Below, one piece after another: positions 1 to 4,749 of a stretch of 7,543 nucleotides of DNA (position 1 is the first letter of the stretch; the number at the start of each line of letters is the position of its first letter). The stretch lies in the NCBI GenBank assembly GCA_018650745.1, contig JABIFK010000449.1, positions 1-7,543 on the forward strand, in the 5' to 3' direction. Made by a program: the position numbers and the translations under genes. The notes under the pieces were generated by a model, which was not told the origin of the DNA, searched no databases, and worked only from the letters and a program-made list of their open reading frames with translations. This DNA comes from Candidatus Latescibacterota bacterium. Its GTDB lineage: Bacteria; Latescibacterota; UBA2968.

Positions 1-237
1 AGATTCGGGCTCAATAAAAACAAGTGTATCCCCCCAGATATTTTTCTGGCCATTGGCTACAACGGCAGCGTATTTTTCTCCTATGATAGAGGATGACGTG
101 ATCGGGTATGCGCAAGCACCTTGCGTGATATGTTTTTCGACCCAGATGACTGCATCTCCAGCATCCCCCACGTCAGGAATACCCGGATATGGAAAACTTG
201 CGGCTTTTTCGGAAACTTTTTCGGCAGTATCAGCCAT
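1..237 (-). CDS. Pyruvate/2-oxoacid:ferredoxin oxidoreductase, N-terminal fragment (runs off the window)
   Basis: Seventy-nine codons are open from ATG (237-235) to the window edge, so the gene continues to the left. An AAAGGAG ribosome binding site lies about 7 nt upstream of the ATG and fixes the start. The fragment matches domain I of thiamine-diphosphate pyruvate/2-oxoacid:ferredoxin oxidoreductases, which oxidatively decarboxylate 2-oxoacids to acyl-CoA and reduce ferredoxin in the cytoplasm. Visible signatures are HITQGACAYPIT (residues 36-47), then GEKYAAVVANGQKNIWGD (53-70) and VFIEPES (73-79). Thr47 corresponds to the substrate-contacting Thr of the YPIT motif. By alignment from memory with the Desulfovibrio enzyme, the thiamine-activating Glu would be residue 80, one codon beyond the window. 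The usual Pro after YPIT is Ser here. I cannot tell whether it is a single-chain enzyme or a separate alpha subunit, nor whether pyruvate is the substrate. Confidence 0.85.
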   Translation of the reverse strand, partial: MADTAEKVSEKAASFPYPGIPDVGDAGDAVIWVEKHITQGACAYPITSSSIIGEKYAAVVANGQKNIWGDTLVFIEPES

Positions 238-316
238 TTTATAGCTCCTTTCGTAGGGGTTTGTGTCTAATGGGTTTTAGTAGAAATGTTAATGTGTTGG
301 GTATGCATAAGCTCTG

Positions 317-338
317 TTGTGCGACTGGATTAGCTTGT
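317..338 (+). repeat. Left terminal inverted repeat of the IS630-family element
   Basis: This stretch begins TTGTGCGACTGG and matches the reverse complement of 1359-1380 at 16 of 22 positions, including the first eight. It lies just beyond the transposase stop codon (350-348), as expected for a compact insertion sequence. Confidence 0.6.
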
Positions 339-347
339 GTTAAGTAG

Positions 348-899
348 TTAAGCAAAGTTGATTGTGTATTCGCGTCCAAATAGGGAGATCAAATTATTGA
401 CAGCCTGAGTAAGAGCAGTCCAAGACTCGTAAGCAGAAAAAGGCATCCATTCGTATTTCATTTTTCGCCATAAAATTTCAATAGGGTTCAGATGTGGCGA
501 ATAACGCGGCAAGAAAAACAAACCGACGTCCATTTTCTGCCATTGGGGTATCATTTGAGCGACTTTTTCACACCGATGCATAGGTGCATTATCTAAGACA
601 ACTACAGTGCGGCACTTTCTGGTTTCAACAAAGTTTTGCATACAAGCAATAAAGGTATCACTGTTAACACTGCCCTGAGTTGTATAAGCAACCAAGTCGT
701 TTTTTGACTTCGGTTTGGCACTCATAAAACCGAGCACGTTGAGCCGTTTCCCACCCTGGCAAGGCAATGTGATTGTTTCACCCCGACTTTGCCAAGCATA
801 AGGCACGTAAGGCGTAAGAGAAAAACCACTCTCATCGAAATAATAAAGATCGATTGAACCCTTGCTTTCTGCACTTTTTAGTAACTCAAGCTCTTCTCT
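348..899 (-). CDS. IS630-family transposase, downstream frame (orfB, DDE catalytic domain, expressed by -1 frameshift)
   Basis: This frame continues the transposase after a -1 shift on the A8 run at 906-899. It carries all three catalytic residues expected of an IS630 DDE transposase. Numbering the predicted 335-aa fusion from ATG 1354, these are Asp174 in LYYFDESGF, Asp255 in VVVLDNAPMH and Glu293 in SPHLNPIEILW. The fusion length (152 + 183 residues) is about what is usual for IS630 transposases (roughly 340). The frame has no internal stop and closes at TAA 350-348. An isolated GTG at 806 could start a shorter product, but that would lose Asp174, has no convincing ribosome binding site and is unlikely to be the functional form. 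The intact DDE triad suggests the copy is recent or still active, if the frameshift is genuine. Confidence 0.8.
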   Translation of the reverse strand, partial: REELELLKSAESKGSIDLYYFDESGFSLTPYVPYAWQSRGETITLPCQGGKRLNVLGFMSAKPKSKNDLVAYTTQGSVNSDTFIACMQNFVETRKCRTVVVLDNAPMHRCEKVAQMIPQWQKMDVGLFFLPRYSPHLNPIEILWRKMKYEWMPFSAYESWTALTQAVNNLISLFGREYTINFA

Positions 900-1354
900 T
901 TTTTTTCGAGAATTTCAGGCTCTTCTTGCTTAGGCAGGCCACGTTTTACACGTCGCCAAGTCAGGCCTTGCTTTTTGAGAAAGCGTTTGATCGTCCAGCG
1001 ACTCACAGAAACCTCAAAATGTTGTGCCACTTTGTGGATCAGATAATCAAGATTTTGAGGACGTTCTTTGATCCAAACTAAGAGAGCTGATTGGTGTTCC
1101 ACATTGAGCTTGAATTTGCCACCTCGACCAGATTTATCATATAAGCCTACAAGACTATTGGCTTCAAAGGCATCGAACCAATTGTGGATCGTATTGCGAT
1201 GCACATCAAAAAATTGTGATAATTGAGACACTGTTTGCCCCTGACTGCTCAATAATAAGCTGAAGGCACGGTCTCTTACCGATGATTTTAGGCTTTGGCG
1301 GCGGATGCGACTTAGCATCTCATATTGTATGGGATTCAGTTGGATATAGCGCAT
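878..1354 (-). CDS. IS630-family transposase, upstream frame (orfA, DNA-binding part)
   Basis: This 158-codon frame encodes the N-terminal half of an IS630-type transposase. The sequence from about residue 15 to 65 reads as the family's helix-turn-helix (QTVSQLSQFFDVHRNTIHNWFD), followed by the GLYDKSGRGG linker and a second helix-turn-helix-like stretch (HKVAQHFEVSVSRWTIKRFLKK). I chose ATG 1354 because the protein then begins MRYIQLNP, the usual start of this subgroup. The longer in-frame GTG at 1378 lies inside the terminal inverted repeat. No strong ribosome binding site is seen before either start. The frame ends at TAA 880-878, just after an A8 run (906-899). Without frameshifting it would give a DNA-binding protein lacking the catalytic domain, which in other insertion sequences can act as a repressor; that role is inference here. 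Confidence 0.8.
   Translation of the reverse strand: MRYIQLNPIQYEMLSRIRRQSLKSSVRDRAFSLLLSSQGQTVSQLSQFFDVHRNTIHNWFDAFEANSLVGLYDKSGRGGKFKLNVEHQSALLVWIKERPQNLDYLIHKVAQHFEVSVSRWTIKRFLKKQGLTWRRVKRGLPKQEEPEILEKKEKSLSY
892..912 (-). promoter_or_regulatory. Candidate programmed -1 frameshift site (A8 slippery run)
   Basis: On the minus strand the upstream frame reads GAA AAA AAA GAG across an uninterrupted run of eight A (906-899). Slipping back one base gives AGA GAA GAG CTT and enters the transposase catalytic frame, so the shift direction and place are defined by where the two protein halves join. A_AAA_AAA followed by G closely resembles the known bacterial A_AAA_AAG slippery heptamer. A GAAGAG purine stretch upstream could act as a weak stimulatory Shine-Dalgarno. 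I see no convincing downstream stem-loop. Polymerase slippage on A8 would give the same product, and a sequencing or decay indel in the homopolymer is the competing explanation. Confidence 0.6.
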
Positions 1355-1358
1355 TCTG

Positions 1359-1380
1359 ACAATATAAGAAAATCGCACAA
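1359..1380 (-). repeat. Right terminal inverted repeat of the IS630-family element
   Basis: Read on the minus strand it begins TTGTGCGATTTT. It abuts the transposase ATG at 1354 and contains the alternative GTG (1378), which argues against that GTG as the start. The pattern shared with the left end is TTGTGCGA, then T, TTA and TTGT at conserved spacing. Confidence 0.6.
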
Positions 1381-1465
1381 TTTATCATGCTCTATTACTT
1401 ATCTTTAAGATAGCTCCAGACTTTTATTTTGCAAATTGATATTTTTTGCTTTGTTTGAATTATTT

Positions 1466-1474
1466 AGGAGGTGA
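1466..1474 (+). promoter_or_regulatory. Near-perfect Shine-Dalgarno deciding the start of the 103-aa gene
   Basis: AGGAGGTGA is complementary to the full anti-Shine-Dalgarno region at the 3' end of 16S rRNA. It leaves 8 nt between the GGAGG core and the GTG at 1480. An earlier in-frame GTG at 1471 lies inside the site itself and therefore cannot be the start. Confidence 0.8.
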
Positions 1475-1479
1475 CCGAA

Positions 1480-1791
1480 GTGGAAGACTTGCGTTTTGAC
1501 GGATCTGATTCTGCTGGGGCGTTGGTGTTTTTTCGAGAAAACCGTGTAAAGATGAAAGTGCTGCGTCGGGTATTGGTACAGGATGGTACAACAACGGTGG
1601 TAGATATCAATGGTCGTCAAATGACGTTGGTAGGTTTGGGGTTGGGAGACGCAGAATTGGTAGCATTGTTAAAACTGGCAGGTGCGTCTTATAACCCAGC
1701 AACCGTTCACAGCCCGTCTACAGGAACAGATACAACGAAGGTGTTTGAGATTATAAAAAGCGATCCTTGGGGGCATGATCGGGTCGCATAA
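1480..1791 (+). CDS. Hypothetical protein, 103 aa, unrecognised family
   Basis: I do not recognise this protein. It begins with GTG at 1480, set by the AGGAGGTGA site just upstream, and ends at TAA 1789-1791 directly in front of a strong terminator. The sequence has no signal peptide or membrane segment. Residues 20-50 (FFRENRVKMKVLRRVLVQDG and TTVVDINGRQMTLVGLG) read like alternating beta strands. A short leucine/alanine-rich helix follows (DAELVALLKLAGA), then a Ser/Thr/Pro-rich linker and a tail ending KVFEIIKSDPWGHDRVA. A small soluble beta-rich protein is the most that can be said. It is monocistronic: the insertion sequence is upstream and a convergent cytochrome gene downstream. The insertion lies about 100 nt upstream of its start and may have replaced or displaced its original promoter. 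The tidy initiation and termination signals argue that it is a real gene. Confidence 0.7.
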   Translation: MEDLRFDGSDSAGALVFFRENRVKMKVLRRVLVQDGTTTVVDINGRQMTLVGLGLGDAELVALLKLAGASYNPATVHSPSTGTDTTKVFEIIKSDPWGHDRVA

Positions 1792-1796
1792 AAAAA

Positions 1797-1839
1797 CCCG
1801 CTCTATTTGCAGCTATTGCAAATAGAGCGGGTTTTTTTT
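1797..1839. terminator. Strong bidirectional rho-independent terminator
   Basis: A perfect 15-bp stem (CCCGCTCTATTTGCA, 1797-1811, with its complement at 1817-1831) encloses a 5-nt loop. Six A (1791-1796) lie on one side and eight T (1832-1839) on the other, so it has a U tract in both directions. It lies between the stop codons of two convergent genes (1791 and 1851) and should end transcription of both. Confidence 0.93.
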
Positions 1840-1850
1840 AAAGAGGTGAT

Positions 1851-2246
1851 TTATTCAGGTTTTTCTTCAGGATGTTTTTGACCTTGGTGGCAGGTGTTGC
1901 AACTGATGCGGGCGGGATTGTCTTTGCTGCCGAGGTCTTTGAGATGTTTGGTATTAATTTCTCGTGTCATTGTCATCATTGTGCGGGCAACTACCTTGTG
2001 TTTGTTTTCATTTGAAGCAAAATCAAATGTCGAAAGCGGTTGGCCTTCTTCACCTTTGTGGCAGAAATAACATTTTACGCCCAGTGCTTTGTTGAAGCCT
2101 CTCATGCGTTGCATCAATTGGCGCTTTTGGATGTCTTTGGGCAAGAGCTTGAGGTTGGTGTAGGTTTCGGGGATTTGTGCAAAACTGGCCGTGGCGACCA
2201 AAGAGCCGATTGTAACAGCGAGTAAAATTGGGAGCAGTCGGTTCAT
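1851..2246 (-). CDS. Exported di-heme c-type cytochrome, reaction-centre-cytochrome (CytoC_RC) type
   Basis: The 131-aa protein starts with a Sec signal peptide (MNRLLPILLAVTIGSLVATASFA, residues 1-23), so it acts in the periplasm or facing it. Two covalent heme sites are visible: CYFCH at 59-63 and CNTCH at 116-120. Each follows a helix rich in Met (Met45/Met48 before the first, Met90/91/93 before the second), which can supply the sixth iron ligand. This Met-helix-CxxCH arrangement, with LLPKDI, MRGF..ALGVKC and LSTFDFASNENK, is typical of the family related to the tetraheme cytochrome subunit of photosynthetic reaction centres, here with two hemes. Many non-phototrophs carry such short forms as presumed electron carriers; the partner is unknown. 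An AAAGGA site precedes the ATG. The sugar-acid-enzyme gene lies 96 nt upstream on the same strand, and the shared terminator follows. Confidence 0.88.
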   Translation of the reverse strand: MNRLLPILLAVTIGSLVATASFAQIPETYTNLKLLPKDIQKRQLMQRMRGFNKALGVKCYFCHKGEEGQPLSTFDFASNENKHKVVARTMMTMTREINTKHLKDLGSKDNPARISCNTCHQGQKHPEEKPE

Positions 2247-2342
2247 GAAACGTCCTTTCTATATGGGGTCACTGTGAAAGCGGTTTGACGGTAAAAAACA
2301 AAAAGAAGTTCCTATTGATCATTTGTTTGAGAAAAAGATCGG

Positions 2343-3377
2343 TTACTTTTTTTGATGTTTATTAAGCCATTCGAGTTGATCGGTTTCTGGGAAGGGGACA
2401 ATAGGATTGGATATTGGGCCAATGTCTTCGAAGGTCATTGTCACGGTGTCGCCCACTAAAAGGCCGCTTTCAAGATCATTTTCGGCAAAAACAATGGGTG
2501 TGCCCCAATAAAAGACTAATAATGTGTTGGGTTCGAGTGGTATGCGTGAAAAGAGCGATTTTTCGAGGTGGTATAATCCGTCGGGCGTATTGAGGTGGTC
2601 TTGGCCGGTGTAACCCTCTTTATAACCGACACGCTCTCCTTTGCGCAAAACCTCACAAGAGACTTTGACGCTGCTGTCGTTAAATTCCGATTCTGTGACC
2701 AAGAGGGGCCCGAGGCTTGCGCAGCCGTAGGCCCAGTTTTTGGCTTGAGGTAAGTTGAGCGGATTTTCGGCTTCAATGCCGTTGTCGGTGTAGTCGTTGC
2801 CCCCCGTGTAACCGAGGCGTTCAATTTGTCCCTCAAAGTTGAGACCGTAAACACTTACGAGTTCTGTTTCGGGTACAAGCCTTCGGGTGTCATTGGGGTG
2901 TGAAATGCCTCCCCCGTGGCCCATGAGATGGGCTGAGTCGCTTTTGGAAAAAAGTTCGGGAATGCCGCCTGCTGCACATTCTCGATATTTTTGGTCATAT
3001 ACATTGACTGCGCCGCCCGTGGCCTGTTTGGCCTCAATTTCACGTAGTTTGGCACTGTCTTCGTGAGTAACGCCTGCAAGCCAAACAAGCAATTGATGAG
3101 GTGCATTGTCGGGCGCTGTGACTGGACTGATGAGGTGGGGTTGTTCGGGGTCTAATGTATTGGAGAGCAAGTCGTTGAGAGAGAGACGTGGTGCGTCGCT
3201 GGTGTTGATGTTTTCTACTGTGGTTTCCAGGCCATTTGTGTTGCCACCGTGATTGTAATACAGATCGAATAAAGACGCTGGATGGGGTGCGCACGCGGTT
3301 AAGTCGGTGACGGTGTCGCCTTCAGCTAGACCAAGCCGAGGGCCGTTTGTGGGGTGAATAAACTGTAAAAGTCTCAT
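2343..3377 (-). CDS. Fumarylacetoacetate hydrolase family protein, 2-keto-3-deoxy-arabinonate dehydratase-like
   Basis: A 344-aa cytoplasmic enzyme of the FAH fold. The N-terminal domain (MRLLQFIHPTNGPRLGL to about residue 85) precedes the catalytic domain. The latter contains GVTHEDSA (102-109), VYDQKYRE (126-133), PELFSKS (140-146) and VPETEL (168-173), whose Glu170 and Glu172 are the expected divalent-metal ligands. Next come YTGGND (190-195, third ligand Asp195), then IEAENPLNLPQAK (201-213) and the closing GDTVTMTFEDIGPISNPI. The ENPLxLPQAK and SLGP blocks point to the subgroup that dehydrates 2-keto-3-deoxy sugar acids such as 2-keto-3-deoxy-D-arabinonate in non-phosphorylating pentose breakdown. 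No neighbouring pentose gene supports this, so substrate is an inference. The segment after the third ligand (YTDNG) differs from the SSRDI-type sequence I recall in that subgroup. AAGGATC precedes the ATG and a promoter lies at 3445-3473. Confidence 0.85.
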   Translation of the reverse strand: MRLLQFIHPTNGPRLGLAEGDTVTDLTACAPHPASLFDLYYNHGGNTNGLETTVENINTSDAPRLSLNDLLSNTLDPEQPHLISPVTAPDNAPHQLLVWLAGVTHEDSAKLREIEAKQATGGAVNVYDQKYRECAAGGIPELFSKSDSAHLMGHGGGISHPNDTRRLVPETELVSVYGLNFEGQIERLGYTGGNDYTDNGIEAENPLNLPQAKNWAYGCASLGPLLVTESEFNDSSVKVSCEVLRKGERVGYKEGYTGQDHLNTPDGLYHLEKSLFSRIPLEPNTLLVFYWGTPIVFAENDLESGLLVGDTVTMTFEDIGPISNPIVPFPETDQLEWLNKHQKK

Positions 3378-3426
3378 GTAAAGATCCTTTGGATAAAATC
3401 AAATTGGATACTGGTTGGTGATGTAT

Positions 3427-3446
3427 CTGCTTTAAGCTGCTTTTAG
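3427..3446. repeat. Tandem decamer at the predicted start of FAH transcription
   Basis: CTGCTTTAAG (3427-3436) is followed directly by CTGCTTTTAG (3437-3446), differing at one base. The repeat unit is close to one helical turn and overlaps the predicted -10/start region, a usual place for a repressor site. The centre also holds the small inverted repeat AAGC-T-GCTT. No regulator gene is in the window, so the role is a guess. Confidence 0.3.
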
Positions 3447-3473
3447 AATAGTGATATTTATAGGATGTGTAAA
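3445..3473 (-). promoter_or_regulatory. Predicted sigma70-type promoter of the FAH-family gene
   Basis: Read on the minus strand, a -35 box TTTACA (3473-3468, five of six consensus) and a -10 box TATTCT (3450-3445, four of six) are separated by exactly 17 bp. Transcription would begin near 3438, giving an untranslated leader of about 60 nt before the ATG at 3377. Confidence 0.5.
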
Positions 3474-3663
3474 GCACGATTTGTTGATATTCTGAAACTT
3501 TAATAAAATTTGTTTATGTAGGCGGAGTATGGTTTTTGCAGGCAGGAGAACTAAAAAGTATCGTAGAACATACTCGCTATTTGGTGCATTTATTGATATT
3601 ATTAGGTGCGTAAAATTTCAAAAATGGATTATATAGGCGAATATAAAATTTGAGGGCAATGTT

Positions 3664-4440
3664 ATGGCAATGGCATTGATTACTGGTGCTTCAAGTGGCA
3701 TTGGTTTGGAATTGGCTCGGATATTTGCGGCAGATGGGGTGGATGTGATTTTGTCGGCGCGGTCTGAGGATAAGTTGCAGGCTCTGGCAAGGGAGTTGGT
3801 GGTTCAACATTCTGTGAAGGCTGAGGTGGTGGTGAGCGATTTGTCGGTGCAGGATTCAGCGAAAACTTTGTATGAAGCGATTAAAGAAAAGGGTTGGGAA
3901 GTGGACTATCTGGTGAACAATGCGGGGTTTGGTGTTTTTGGGGAATTTGCAGAAACAAAGTGGGAAGATGAAGCGGCGATGTTGAATGTGAATGTTGTTG
4001 CACTCACGCACTTAACCAAATTATTTATGCCCTATTTTATTCAAAGAAGGTCGGGGCGAATTATGAATGTGGCGTCAACTGCGTCGTTTCAACCGGGGCC
4101 ATTGATGGCGGCTTATTTTGCAAGCAAAGCCTATGTGTTGTCGTTTTCGGAGGCGATATCCAATGAACTGAAGGGGACGGGCGTCACGGTGACTGCATTG
4201 TGCCCTGGAGCAACGGAGACGGGGTTTCAGAGTGCGGCAGGTGCAACTGGGTCACGGCTGTTTGAGACGCGCAAGTTACCTACGGGTGCGGATGTGGCAA
4301 AGTATGGGTATAAAGCAATGCAAAAAGGCAAACGCGTGGCCGTTCACGGTGTCATTAATAAAGTATTGGCGCAAAGCAATCGATTTGCGCCGCGCAGTTT
4401 GTCAATGGCCATCACACGCATGTTGATTGCGAGAGATTAA
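3664..4440 (+). CDS. Classical short-chain dehydrogenase/reductase (SDR)
   Basis: A complete 258-aa NAD(P)-dependent oxidoreductase with a Rossmann fold, presumably cytoplasmic. The dinucleotide-binding motif TGASSGIG is at residues 7-14. Arg33 in LSARSEDKL, after the second strand, favours NADPH. NNAG is at 85-88, and the catalytic tetrad can be read as Asn110, Ser138, Tyr151 and Lys155 (YFASK). PGATETGF (181-188) is the usual PG motif. The overall form resembles the DltE/YqjQ-like group of SDRs often annotated as short-chain oxidoreductases; the substrate cannot be told from sequence. GAGGG at 3652-3656 sits 7 nt before the ATG at 3664; a second in-frame ATG at 3670 is less well placed. The gene is alone on its strand, divergent from the FAH-family gene across a 286-bp spacer and convergent with the hflX-like remnant. 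Confidence 0.92.
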   Translation: MAMALITGASSGIGLELARIFAADGVDVILSARSEDKLQALARELVVQHSVKAEVVVSDLSVQDSAKTLYEAIKEKGWEVDYLVNNAGFGVFGEFAETKWEDEAAMLNVNVVALTHLTKLFMPYFIQRRSGRIMNVASTASFQPGPLMAAYFASKAYVLSFSEAISNELKGTGVTVTALCPGATETGFQSAAGATGSRLFETRKLPTGADVAKYGYKAMQKGKRVAVHGVINKVLAQSNRFAPRSLSMAITRMLIARD

Positions 4441-4457
4441 GATTGGCCTTTTGGATT

Positions 4458-4630
4458 TTACGCAAGTTCGAAACGGTCGAGTTGGAGGCGGTCTGCATAA
4501 TCTGGTGACAAACGAATAGGTGGGCCAGTTCATCGAGTGAGTCTTGTGCGGCTTGTGTGGTGATGCTGTGTTGTGCAACGCCTACGAGAATGGCTCGTTT
4601 GATGTTCTTTGCATCTATAATGTGCTCCAT
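4458..4630 (-). pseudogene. hflX: Probable remnant of GTPase gene hflX: start region joined out of frame to the C-terminal end
   Basis: The first 38 codons from ATG 4630 read MEHIIDAKNIKRAILVGV, then a short loop, then SLDELAHL. RAILVGV followed by SLDELAHL at this spacing is what I know as the N-terminus of HflX, a ribosome-splitting GTPase. The family's next element (a TAGA-type segment, then the G domain) is missing. In the -1 frame, from about 4519, the sequence reads PIRLSPDYADRLQLDRFELA and stops at TAA 4460-4458, resembling the extreme C-terminus of HflX proteins. A full gene is near 400 codons, so more than 300 seem to have been lost in one internal deletion. AAAGGAGG six bases before the ATG is intact, so the stub may still be translated. 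In the original frame translation would continue to 4412, overlapping the SDR gene, as 72 residues with a meaningless tail. N-terminal assignment fairly firm, C-terminal weaker. Confidence 0.5.
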
Positions 4631-4670
4631 GGTTGGCCTCCTTTTCTAAATAATAGGTAAAGGTTTATGA

Positions 4671-4714
4671 GATTGCAAATCTTGAATTGTGCAAGTGCCA
4701 TCATTTGTTTGATG
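4671..4714. promoter_or_regulatory. Cluster of small inverted repeats between the hflX remnant and the transporter gene
   Basis: This part of the 119-bp divergent spacer contains three small dyads: GATT-gca-AATC (4671-4681), CTTG-aattgtg-CAAG (4681-4695) and CATCA-tttgtt-TGATG (4699-4714). They could be operator half-sites for either gene. Each is short enough to occur by chance in AT-rich DNA. I find no well-matched promoter for the transporter gene here. Confidence 0.25.
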
Positions 4715-4749
4715 ACTTACTGCGATATTCTCACCCTCTTTAATTTGAA

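Larger units (their letters stand above)
317..1380 (-). mobile_element. IS630-family insertion sequence with imperfect terminal inverted repeats
   Basis: An insertion sequence of about 1.06 kb carries a DDE transposase in two overlapping minus-strand frames. The left end (317-338) and the reverse complement of the right end (1380-1359) match at 16 of 22 positions and both begin TTGTGCGA. Identity falls to random level outside these positions, which is why I place the ends here. IS630 elements normally insert at, and duplicate, TA. On the right a TA lies two bases outside the repeat (1383-1384), but the left flank (CTCTG) has none at a matching distance. The exact edges are therefore uncertain by a few bases, or the left flank has decayed. 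The element sits in the spacer between two divergently oriented genes (starts at 237 and 1480) and interrupts no visible reading frame. Confidence 0.8.
3378..3663. other. Divergent spacer between FAH-family and SDR genes
   Basis: This 286-bp AT-rich spacer holds the predicted promoter and tandem decamer of the leftward gene. For the rightward gene the best promoter-like pair is TTGTTG (3481-3486) and TAAAAT (3504-3509) with a 17-bp gap, which is weak at -35 and would leave a long leader. A 35-codon frame from ATG 3529 is present but has its GGAG only one base before the ATG and shows no family resemblance, so I do not call it a gene. Confidence 0.4.

Noticed and set aside
854..1081. Plus-strand 75-codon frame within the insertion sequence
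   Set aside because: It is antisense to the transposase, shows no family resemblance and has no ribosome binding site.
1355..1378. Longer transposase start at GTG 1378
   Set aside because: The GTG falls inside the terminal inverted repeat and has no ribosome binding site. The family-typical MRYIQL start is at ATG 1354.
1400..1412. Perfect palindrome TATCTTTAAGATA upstream of the orphan gene
   Set aside because: It is a 6-bp AT-rich dyad without a matching promoter or second copy, so chance is a sufficient explanation.
1528..1539. 12-base match (TTTTTTCGAGAA) between the orphan gene and the insertion sequence at 901-912
   Set aside because: One or two 12-mer matches are expected by chance in a window of this size, and the flanks do not match.
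2516..3294. Several minus-strand frames of 83-112 codons inside the FAH-family gene
   Set aside because: They are out-of-frame shadows on the same strand as a clear, motif-rich enzyme.
3529..3636. Small plus-strand ORF (35 codons) upstream of the SDR gene
   Set aside because: The GGAG is one base from the ATG, too close to work, and the sequence resembles no family.
4412..4630. A conventional 72-aa minus-strand gene overlapping the SDR 3' end
   Set aside because: Only the first 38 codons look like protein. The rest loses all family similarity, while another frame resembles an HflX C-terminus, so a pseudogene is the better reading.
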